A program made the translations under genes and the position numbers. Below the pieces are notes generated by a model that saw only the letters and a program-made list of their open reading frames with translations, was not told where the DNA came from and searched no databases. A stretch of DNA of 64,000 nt, taken from Linnemannia hyalina. Lineage: Eukaryota; Mortierellomycota; Mortierellomycetes; Mortierellales; Mortierellaceae. The number at the start of each line of letters is the position of its first letter. The first letter of the stretch is position 1. The DNA lies in the NCBI GenBank assembly GCA_019671135.1, contig JAHRHY010000031.1, positions 1-64,000 of the forward strand. Reading direction: 5' to 3'. Positions 11,284 through 21,179 of the stretch are shown here, piece by piece.

Positions 11284-13343
11284 CCAACAAGCAACATATA
11301 AACTTTAGTAGTAGCAATCGTAGTTCTTATTAAAAACACAATCTTTCAGCACACACGCTATTGTTTGCTTGTTCATTCGTTAACTCTCCCTCTGTTCCCC
11401 TCAGCCTCGTTCTAGTCATGGCCATGACCTGTCGCAGGAATTCCTGTTTCATCCGTAACCATACAAACAGTGAAAAATAAGGGAAGGTCTCAGCCGTACA
11501 AAAGCCAAACACAGAGCACAACCAGCCAAAAAAAAAAATAAGGGGAATGCATGTGCATGTCTTGGACCTACACAACCAAAACACATGGACAACAGGGTAA
11601 ACAAAACAAAACAACAGAGATCCCAATCTTTATGAGACGCTCGGTCCCAAGCCATATACAATGCAAGAGAGTATTAAGTAAAGAAGAACAACCATATGCT
11701 TTGCAAGTGTGGATCGATGATGTTAGCGGCTCTTGGTTCTCATTCCTTTCTTCTCACCTCCATCTCTTATTTTCTACGCCCAATCTGCCGTGTCTTATGT
11801 ATCTGTGATAACCAACACGTTGGTGTTGCTGTTGGGATGCAAACCTGGGAGAGCATGCGCTCGTAGAGGTTGATTGGGTAAATCATCGGGCACGAACCAT
11901 TTTGCTCAAGAAAATGGAAGAAAGACCATGGAGGAGCAAGGAAGAAAGCAGACATACATCGCCATTAGACTTTCCATCCGCGCTTTTGCAACAAGTGTTG
12001 AAGGACTATCACACCTGCCTTATCTTGTTTAAGCCTTCAGAGGTTGTCATAGACTGTTTATGCACGCTGTCTTCGTGGTGACATTGAACTCTTATTATTT
12101 TTGGCCTTCTCTTCATCCCTCTCCCTCTCTTCTGTTCTTCTCTCTCCCTTAAGTCTCTTATTTTTATCTTGAGTTGACGATGGACCTGGTATTTTCTTGA
12201 TGTTTCACACTGTTGTTTGTGGTTCAATTGATTTTTGCTTTTTTGCATAATTTCTTGGCTAAGAAAAAGGGTATGCAGATGGTCGGAATAGCTTGCCTTG
12301 TCCGTTTGTACTCTCTGCTTCATTGGAGTGCACATGCGCGAAAGAACGCGTATGGACAGGGTGAGACCTACCGGGGAATAAGAAAGGAAAGGTGATGAAA
12401 GGGAGAAGGGCAAGAGCGCCATTGTCATCAAACATGCGTACACCTCGACCCATTTGCATGGAGCTGTAACCCAAGTCTGACTTTTTGTTCCTTCCCGTAT
12501 TTTAAATTGTCATACATCCATCCATCCTCCACTTTGCCTTTTGCTCTTCGAACACTCAACCCTTTTCTTTCTTTTTGCTCCTTCCTTCCCTTTCACACGC
12601 TCTCTCCCTTGTCGCTCTCTCCTTCCTTTCCCTTCACTTTTTTTTTCCTTTTCTATTTGCCTCCCTCCTCGTCAACACTCCACCATTTCTCTACTTTTGT
12701 TCAGCTTCCCTACACCCTCCTTCCCTGCTACCCCTCCTTCCCTTCCTTCCACTCCTCCTTCCCCCTTTCCCCTCCCACCACTTCATTTGTATTATCTCCT
12801 ACTTTTAGATACACCGCTCCCTCTGGTCACTCCTTCTTTGAGTACAAAATCAGAGAGGTCACATTTTTTTCCGTCAAGGTATGAGATAGATTGAATGCAT
12901 ATATATAGCCGTGTGTTTAGTTCATAATAAACTGTCTATGTTGCTTATTTTGTTCATCCAGGCATAACACATTTGACAAAGAGACAATGGAGCAAATAAG
13001 CATTGTGTGTTCTCGAGCACAATGAAACAGTTGATTTGATTCTTTTCCCTCTTCTCTTTCTCTTTTTTCTTTTTTTATTTTCGTCTTTTTTCTTGGTCTT
13101 TTTTCTAATTTCTTATTTCTTATTCTTATTTCTTATTTCTTATTTCTTATTTTCTATTTCGTACCGTGAATAAAAAGAAAGAACAAAGAAAGGGACGAGA
13201 TATGAAAAAAGGCGAACCGAATAGCAATTCATACACAGTGAAGAGTTGGGACGTAAGGTTGACTGTGTTTCGACTCGGCCAGATTGAAGTAAGAATGGGT
13301 GTAAAAAAGGCTTTTTTTTTTTTGCAATGTTGCCTACGTTTGA
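11284..13343. other. Intergenic, low complexity, no supported gene
   Basis: 12510-12790 is CT-rich and gives long open frames on the plus strand that are compositional artefacts. 13085-13160 is a microsatellite of TTTCTTA-type units. The region around 12000-12480 has open frames on both strands without any recognisable motif. No tRNA, rRNA or transposon ends were recognised. Confidence 0.45.
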
Positions 13344-13815
13344 CTACAATGCCTACATTGGCTATGTGCAGATGGATGAAAATTATCCTTATAGGAGCTA
13401 AAAGGCAAGGTCTATTGGCATCAAATTCATGCATGCATGTATGTTTCACATCTGTCTCGTCCAGGGTAAAGTCCATGGCATAGGAACATAACAATAAAAT
13501 TATGCTAACATCCATGTATTCTTTGCCTTCATTGCCTTCACTGCCTTTGCATGTGTTGTCTTTTTTTTTTTGGATCCTTTTTTATTTTTTTTTGGCCTAC
13601 ATTGCCTACGTTGGCTATGTACAGATGAATGAAAATTATCCTGATGGCAGCTAGAGGGGCAAGACCTGTTGGCATTAAGATTCATGTATGCATGGATGTC
13701 TCTCATCTGTCTCATCCAGTGTGAAGTCCATGGCATGCGAATATAACAATAAAAATACGCCAGCAACCGTGTGTCCTTTGCCTTCATTGCCTTCATTGCC
13801 TTTGCATTTGTTTGT
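13344..13815 (+). repeat. Tandem duplication of about 220 bp
   Basis: 13344-13560 and 13590-13815 are diverged copies of the same sequence. Both run through GGCTATGT.CAGATG.ATGAAAATTATCCT, the CATGGCAT..GAA.ATAACAATAAAA stretch and a CCTTCATTGCCTTCA.TGCCTTTGCAT end. T-rich spacers separate the copies and follow the second one. No coding role is apparent. Confidence 0.65.
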
Positions 13816-13819
13816 GTTT

Positions 13820-14582
13820 TTTTTTTTTTTTAGGAGGGAGAGAAAGATAAAGAGAGAGAGAGAGGGAGGCAAGGAGAAAAGAGAGAAAGACAAAGACAGA
13901 GAGAGAGAGAAAGATAGAGAGAGAGAGAAAGATAAAGAGAGAGAGAGAGAGAGAGGGAGAGAGAGGGAGAGAGAGGTAGACAAAGAGAGGAAGTTAAAGA
14001 AAGATAGAGGGAGTGTCAAAGAAAGAGAGAAGGAGTGTCAAAGAGAGATGAAGACTAAGAGAGGGAGAGGGAGTCAAAGATAGAGAGAGACAAAGGTGAG
14101 AGGATAAAATGGAATGAGGGCTACTTGAACAAAGTCTATAGTGATCATCCTCCAGCGGGGTATCAAGCAAGGCGTGCAAGTAACAAAACCCGCAGACGAG
14201 AAAAATGGTGGAGTGTGTGTATATGGACATTTTTTAGTGTTATTTGGGGTGCCTGAAATGGTCAAGAGGGATCACTGAACAGCCGATGGTGTCTGAATTT
14301 GACTCTTTGACGAGAATCTCGATGCACGGCGAGGAAAGGAGAAGTCCATTGAGAACGACGGATAGCACTGGTCAAATGATCTTTTTGCCAGCAGCGCGGC
14401 AAAAAGAAAGTGCAAAAAGCATTTCTATTCTGACAGGGTGTTTTGATTTCCATCCATGCTCCTGTTCAAACAGGCCCCTGTTAGAATTGAAAAAAGACCA
14501 AAAACATATGGCAGAATTTTTTTGGAAAAACCCCTGTCAGACACCCCCTGTTAATTTTGCGCTGACAGGGGGTGTTAGAATA
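13820..14582 (+). repeat. Repeat family R, copy 2
   Basis: The copy begins with a T-tract and GA-rich head, as copy 1 does, then follows the conserved part (14090-14582). It ends TGACAGGGGGTGTTAGAATA and abuts gypsy A inside the protease domain. The terminal hairpin arms ACACCCCCTGT (14541-14551) and ACAGGGGGTGT (14565-14575) are perfect inverted repeats around a 13-base loop. Compared with copy 1, the loop plus one arm is in the opposite orientation. Confidence 0.72.
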
Positions 14583-14584
14583 AC

Positions 14585-17500
14585 CGAGTCGCCGTCATCA
14601 ACCCCATTCCTGTCCTCCTTCCCGACGGCTCATCCTCCATCACCAACCATACTGTCAACATCACCATCGAACGCAATGGCTACTCCGACACTCTCGACCC
14701 CATTCTCTACCCACTCAAGAAATACGACCTGATTCTGGGAAAACCATGGCTCACACACATCAACCCTCAAATCAACTGGCGTACAAATGCTCTACACTTC
14801 ACCCACAACAACACATCCATCAAATGGGACTGCACAGGATTTAAATCAAACAGCATCCAAACCCGCACCAAAGGTCTCCTCCTCTCCCACCTACACTTTC
14901 ATACCATGGCTACCCTCCCCGGCTCGGACATATTCTTGGCTCTGGTCAAGTCCTCGAAGGATCTGCAGAAGGACAAGGACAGGAATGACAAGGGCTCACC
15001 ATCGCCACCCAAGCGCCCTCTTATGACACCTGAGATCAGGTCAATCGTCGAAGATGAGTTTAAGGATGTATTCCCCGACACACTTCCCAGCGGCCTCCCA
15101 CCAGACAGAGGCGATGCGATGAAAATCGAGACAGACCCCACAGCAGACCCACCATTCAAGCCAGTCATTCGCCTCTCCATTGCAGAACTCGACGAACTCA
15201 GGAAGCAGCTGGATGAATTACTCGCCAAAAAATTCATCAAGCCCAGTACATCACCTTACGGCGCTCCAGTACTTTTCGTTCGGAAAAAGGATGGCACCCT
15301 GCGTATGTGCGTGGACTACCGAGCTTTGAACGGGATCACCAAGAAAAATCGGCATCCACTCCCCAGGATCGACGAGCTAATTGACCGTTTTCGTGGCGCA
15401 CGTTATTTCAGTAAACTGGATCTACTCTCAGGATACCACCAACAGAGGATCTACGAACCACACACACACAAAACAGCATTCCGATGCAGATATGGACACT
15501 TTGAATTTAACGTCGTCCCATTCGGCCTCACCAACGCACCCGCCTCCTTCTCCAACATAATGCTAAGGGTACTCGACCCGGTTTTGGATAAATGGGTTGT
15601 TGTCTATCTAGACGATATTCTTATCTACTCTAAAACTAAGGCCGAGCATCTAAAGCACCTTCGCAGCGTCCTCGCCCTCCTTCGACAACATGGACTTTAT
15701 GCCAAACTCAGCAAGTGTTCGTTTATGCAGGAGGAAACCGAATTTCTTGGACACACCATCTCCAAGGACGGGATCTCAACTTCAGCAGGACTTGTCAAAG
15801 CCATTCGGGAATGGCCACGCCCCACCAGCATCAAAGACGTCCAACAGTTCCTGGGCTTGGCACAATTCTACCAGACTTACATCGACAAGTTCGCCCAGAT
15901 CGCCCTTCCGCTCTCTCAGCTTCTAGCAGGCGGCGCAACTTTTTCATGGGATAATGACAAGGAACAGGCATTTCTCTCCCTTAAAACCGCCATCAGCTCT
16001 GCCCCGGTCCTACGCATATTCGATCCCGACTTGCTAACAACCGTCGAGACCGACGCATCCGGATTTGCTATCGGCGCTGTTCTCTTTCAGACGGACGCAT
16101 CAGGAGTATCCCGACCCGTTGCTTTCACTTCACGGAAACTTCAACCGGCAGAGAGAAACTACCCAACCCATGAGCAGGAGCTACTGGCAGTTGTGCATGC
16201 CCTCAGGACGTGGCGATACTACCTGGATGGATCCCACTTTGTCGTGTACACGGATCATGCAACCCTCCGCCATTTTCCGACACAACCAAAACTCACCCGC
16301 CGCCAGGCTCGATGGATGGAGCTACTGCAGGAATATGACTTCGACTTCAAGTACAAGCGCGGAGCCGACAATACAGTACCCGACGCCCTATCTCGCCGAC
16401 CCGACCATCGTGCAGAAGATCCTGTCAGCCCAACAACAGACACAGTCGAGATCCATTCAATCGATATCCAACTTGAACCAGGTGTGAGGCAGCGCCTGAT
16501 AGAAGACTACCAGAGCAGCCCCAGGCTCAGTCTCGTCTACAAAAGCTGCCTCGAGGGAAGTGCCCCCTCTGGTTACTCTTTTCATAATGGTCTTCTCTAC
16601 TATGATCGCCGTGGTACCACCGTCCTTGCCATACCACAGAAAGCTGACATTTGCCGCTCTCTTTTACATGACTGCCACGATACCCCCATAGCTGGTCACT
16701 TCGGGTTCAGGAAGACATACGACAAACTGCGACGGATGGCATACTGGCCCAACATGGCCAAGGAGACTCAACTCTACGTCGACTCATGCGAGAAGTGTCA
16801 ACGCAATAAGCCAAGTCAGGAGCGACCTGCAGGACTCCTCCAACCTCTCCCCATCCCCGCCAGTCGCTGGGAGGTTGTGACCATGGACTTTATGACCCAC
16901 CTACCCAAGACACCCCGCAACCATGATGCCATTACCGTCTTTGTCGATAAATTATCGAAGCATGTCCACTTCGTTCCCAGCACCACCACCGCTACCGCCA
17001 CCGACGTTGCTCGCCAGTTTTTCGACAATGTCTTCCGCCATCATGGAATGCCAACGACAATCGTCTCGGATCGCGACAGCAAATTCACCAGTCACTTTTG
17101 GCAGGAACTTCATCGACTCATGGATGTCAAGCTTGCAATGTCAACAGCCTATCACCCACAAACGGACGGACAGACGGAGGTCATGAACAAGACACTAGGA
17201 GTTATGCTACGCGCTTTCATCGACGAAAAACAGACCAACTGGGATACCCTCCTTCCAGCCGCGGAATTTGCATATAATAACTCCGTCAACCACTCGACCG
17301 GCTATTCACCTTTTTTCCTCAACACCGGCCAACATCCCCGCATCCCCGCCAGTCTCCTCTCCCACACCGACAGCAACGTACCCAGCGTTCACAACTATCT
17401 TGATCAACAGTCGACAGCACTACTTTTCGCACAAGACGCACTACAACGAGCCCAGGATCATCAGAAGGAACAGGCCGACAAGAGAAGACGCGACCACGAC

Positions 17501-17950
17501 TACAAGGTCGGCGACAAGATCCTCCTTAGTGCAGAGAACATCACCATGCCAGCCGACAGTGGACTCAGCTCGGATAAACTCAAACCTCGCTTCATCGGAC
17601 CCTTTACATTGCTGGAGCAGCGATCACCAGTCACTTTTCTAGTCGACCTACCGCCCTCCTACAACATCCACAATGTCTTCCACGTCGACCTCTTCCGCCA
17701 TCACATCGAGTCACCACTTGCATTTGGCCGCCGAACATTAGCACCACCACCACCAGTTGTCATCGAGGGCAATGAAGAATACGAGGTCGAGTCCATTTTG
17801 CGTTACAGGAAATACCGACGGCAACACCAGTTCCTTGTGTCATGGAAAGGGTACGGACGGGAGGACCAAACGTGGGAGCCCGTCGCCAACCTGGAGAACT
17901 GCCGCGACCTAGTTGACGCGTTCAAAAAGGACCAGGGGATCGTTTTTTAA
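14585..17950 (+). pseudogene. pol: Gypsy A Pol (protease fragment, RT, RNase H, integrase, chromodomain)
   Basis: The frame is open from 14585, where it enters the C-terminal half of the protease (PIPVLLPDGSSSI), to the stop at 17950; a Met at 14906 is internal. Domains in order: RT with MCVDYRALNG and catalytic VVYLDDILIYSK; RNase H (TVETDASGFAIGAVL, VVYTDHATLRHF); integrase with zinc-binding segment (SCEKCQRNK) and catalytic Asp/Asp/Glu (VTMDFMTHLP, IVSDRDSKFTSHFW, DGQTEVMN); GPF/Y-like linker; and a C-terminal chromodomain (EVESILRYRKY, WKGYGREDQTWEPV). The catalytic motifs look intact. Without gag, protease Asp and 5' LTR it cannot act alone, though the enzymes could be supplied in trans if expressed. 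The chromodomain in chromoviruses directs integration to marked chromatin. Confidence 0.88.
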
Positions 17951-17960
17951 AAGGGGAAGG

Positions 17961-18059
17961 TGCAACAGTTGAACCTCCGATCAGAGTAGCTTTAGATAAA
18001 TAGATACACACTACCATAATACATCCACATCTCTTACTTCCACTCCTCCTAAAGTTGCA
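17961..18059 (+). repeat. Gypsy A 3' LTR (99 bp)
   Basis: It begins TGCAACAG right after the polypurine tract and ends GTTGCA, giving a 6-bp inverted end TGCAAC/GTTGCA shared with the gypsy C LTR. The boundary fits because the sequence beyond it continues the accessory gene. The 5-bp right flank is TTCAG; the other side is lost. Confidence 0.75.
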
Positions 18060-19850
18060 TTCAGCATCTTTATCACCCACCGCATCTTTGTCATCCTCAG
18101 CATCTTTATCGCCCTCAGCATCTTTATCATCCTCACATGTGCTCTCATCTTTCTGTGGCAAGCTTTGCTTATGCTCATGCGGTTTAAATCCCATAGCAAA
18201 CAACTTCTCTTTTTCCTTCTGGCTAAGAGAATGACACTCTACATTCTCTGCAGCAATATGGTCATCAGTCATCAAGCCGATTACAGTGTCTTTTTTGCGC
18301 ATCTTGAGAATGTGCATTCCATTTACAAGTACATTCTCGGAATATTCCAAGTACTAGTTAAGTTTTTTCCATATCACCTTGGATTTATCTGTTGGTCCTT
18401 CTACTGGTACTTCTTCTTCTACTTCGATCTCCTCGTTGAAAAGCGTCTTTCTCTCTTCATCAGACAATGGTTGAAGTTTCATCTTGCTAAGCATGGAGCG
18501 TTCCAAGATATCCAACTCTGGAACATCACCGACACCGCGCAGAGCATCAAGCGTAAACAGGCCAACGTATGTATTCTTTCCAGATAGCCTGACAATGTAC
18601 TTGCCATTCATCGTAAACTTAGTTGCATACTCAAGCATGTCGTTATTAGGATGAATCATCCATCCTCTGTCCTTCGCACGTGCTATGTCTTTCTCTGATC
18701 TAATGTTATGCACCGTTGTGGCCAGTGCAAATGTATGTTCATCTTTTCCATCCTTAGAAACGTCTACATTAGAAGATGGCTCTGCATTTTTGGGCATCTC
18801 TGAATGCCTTTTCTTTCGAGAAGTCTTCTTCTCATCATCCTTAGATGACTTTTTATGAGATAGTTTTTCATCAGGGTTATCCTTAGAGGTATCATCTCCA
18901 GATTCTACATCAGGTCTGTTATTGGACTTGCCATCATCAGAGTCTTTATCATCAGGGGAATCATCGTCAGAGCCAGCATCATCAGACGTATCACCATCAT
19001 CTGTATCATCCTCAGAATTCTCATCAGCAGAAGACTCTTCTATTTTTTCTACATCTGCAGGAGTTGCCTCTTGGAGTCCCATCTTTTGCAATATACGTAC
19101 CTCTTTGTCAGATATTTCCGGTACAGGAAGATTTTTCCCCATGAGCTCAGGTGGACACAATACAATGTAGAGGTCCTTTTCCTTCAGCTTAATAATGTAC
19201 TTGCTATTTACAGTAAAGTTCTTTGCATACAGAAAAGCTGGATTAGTTGCATAACGCATCCATATGCCTGTATTAGCGAGTGGTACATTTTTCTTGGACG
19301 TTATGTCAACTACCTTTGGACTCAACGGAAAGGAGACGGCAATTTTATCTTCTTCATCATCATCGTCGGACGGCTCTTCATCCTCGGAAGTCATATCGTC
19401 ATCAGATGATACAAACTTAGAAGTATGTGTCTTCTTTAAAGCCTTGGAAGACTTGGGACGCGTAACGACAGGTGCATTCTTGTTACCACGTTTTATATGA
19501 CCTCTATCTTGATCTTGATGACGCCCACAGTATGTTTGACCAATTTTGGCTACACTACCACAATTAGCGCCCTTAATGGTTGTGCCTTGACACTTGCGCG
19601 CAGGATCGTGGACATAACAATGCATGCCTTCATCGTCAACTTCCTTCATGCATTTACGCTTGGACTTGACGCACTTTGCTCCACAAAAGTAGTATCTCTC
19701 CACTTCCTTATCCCCATCAAGCGCCTTAAAGATCTTATTTGCATCTTTCTTGGTAAACTCCACTCCCTTCTTAGAAGAAAATGTCTCGAAGGCCTTGGTG
19801 ATGAGCTCGATTGTAAGCTGAACGTACTGCATGTTTTTGGATATGAACAA
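18060..19850 (-). pseudogene. U-composite accessory protein, older broken copy
   Basis: This is a paralogue of the 753-residue protein at 21180-23441, starting at 19850 with MFISKNMQYVQLTIELITKAF. It keeps the cysteine-rich segment and the first two of the three approximately 75-residue repeats. An in-frame TAG at 18354-18356 (after WKKLN) interrupts it. Coding similarity continues beyond the stop in the same frame (YLEYSENVLVNG) into the third repeat and an acidic (D-K-D-A-E) tail. Gypsy A then cuts the gene at 18060. It differs from the intact copies at many positions, so the family has been present for some time. Confidence 0.82.
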
Positions 19851-20211
19851 TATAGATTGTACTTGTGGTATGGTGGGTGTGAATGACTTTTCAGTTTATG
19901 TGTGGTAGATTGCAGCTGCTTAGTACACTGATATAAAGAATTGCAATAAAAGATGGTTGTATAGGTATGGATGGTTGTATAGATATGGATAATGGTTGGT
20001 TGGTTACTAGATAAGATAAAGATTAAGCAAGAGGGAAGTGGAGTCCTTTATTTATACTAATTCATGGGACACTGCCACATTGGATATTAATAGCGCTTGC
20101 TTATTAACACTGCTTGGCGCTTAGTAACAAAAGAGTTTTAAAAAGGCATCTAAGTGGTTAATAACGTAGTGTTCCTCGTATGACGTAGATCTTGCTTATT
20201 AAGACTGCTTG
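19851..20211 (-). other. Upstream region of the older U-composite copy
   Basis: This matches 23442-23817 upstream of the intact accessory gene (for example TTGCTTATTA.CACTGCTTGGCGC and TCCTCGTATGACGTAGATC). It breaks off at GACTGCTTG, exactly where the U unit of composite 1 begins, so composite 1 inserted into a member of its own family. It probably contains the accessory gene promoter; no TATA box was assigned. Confidence 0.7.
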
Positions 20212-20705
20212 GCGGCCCCTTCATGTGCAGAGGATATAAAAAGGCATATAAAAAATATCCAAAGCCCAAGGAACGGAGTGTTTACTTCCATAACTGACAT
20301 ATCTCTTCATAGTGGGCAACAGAACACAGAATAAAATAGCAATAGACAGCACATGTTTTTTTAAAATGTAATCTCTCCCCTGTATTTCGCCCCAAAGATA
20401 CAGTTGAGAGTACAAGTGCTTTAGATGATGACATACAAGAACTACTCTGGCGAATCTTGCAGTGAGGGTTACAGGTTAATAGTAGATGGACATATTCAAG
20501 AGTGTGGTGTGCGAAAAATAAGAAGACTTTGTTGTTTGGAGAATAGGTTGGTGTTTAGTAGGATAGTTAAACAAAAAATGTTACAATGGTTGTCTTATAT
20601 GCTTGGTATCATATATACATTCTCATCCCATAGTCGCTATGGATATTGTCGAGATCTACAGAGATGTAACAAACACCATATGATAACTTGGACCTGAAAG
20701 GCCTC
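20212..20705 (-). repeat. U unit, left copy of composite 1
   Basis: 494 bp, beginning GCGGCCCCTTCATGTGCAG and ending GGACCTGAAAGGCCTC. The ends form imperfect inverted repeats (GGCCCCTTCATGT against GGCCTTTCAGGT). It is AT-rich with a TATAAAAAGG stretch near the left end. Short open frames on both strands have no recognisable motif and are probably not genes. Confidence 0.85.
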
Positions 20706-21179
20706 CTAGGTGAATGTTTTAAAAAAATATGGGTAATGCAATAATGGTGAGGGTGCATGCATTGTGGAACGTCTCAGATGAAGTTATCGTGGTTTTTATA
20801 ATGTTTGATGTAACATACTTTGTAGGAAGTTACGATTGTTATAATATTTGTTGATATGCGGCCTCCTATACAGATCGTTGGTAAACATGCCAATGGTGAA
20901 AAAATAAATGTCATAAAGAGTGCATGCATTGTAGAACATATTAGATATAGTTATTGTAATTTTCGTAATGTTAAATATAAGTAGATTGTGGATAAACACC
21001 ACTGTGATCAAGAAAGAAATATTGTAAATTGTGCAAAGGATGGTGGAAGTTTTTAAAAAGATGGGTAATATATCTGGTGAATCTCATTGGAAGGGACGAG
21101 GATAATATTACATGTGTATTCCATATATAAAAGCTTTATTTGTGCAAGTGGTATATCTACAGTTTTTAAAATTCTTGAT
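20706..21179. other. Non-coding left interior of composite 1
   Basis: AT-rich, with an imperfect internal duplication of about 170 bp: the AATGGTGA...GTGCATGCATTGT.GAAC series occurs near 20744-20830 and again near 20890-20990. It separates U from the 3' end of the accessory gene and may hold its transcription terminator. An identical segment lies in composite 2. Confidence 0.55.

Larger units (their letters stand above)
14585..18059 (+). mobile_element. Gypsy A: 5'-truncated chromodomain Ty3/gypsy retrotransposon
   Basis: The element runs from the middle of its protease domain to the end of its 3' LTR (17961-18059). Everything upstream (5' LTR, gag, protease active site) is absent; repeat R copy 2 sits at the break. 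A polypurine tract, AAAAGGGGAAGG (17949-17960), precedes the LTR. The right flank is the interior of a U-composite accessory gene, so gypsy A inserted into that gene. Confidence 0.85.

Noticed and set aside
12507..12894. Long plus-strand open frames rich in Ser, Pro, Phe and Leu
   Set aside because: They lie in a CT-rich tract and are open in several frames at once, a composition effect.
20221..20697. 64- and 90-codon open frames inside each U unit
   Set aside because: They overlap the terminal repeat, lack motifs, and the diverged U at 25524 breaks the longer one, so they are more likely chance frames.
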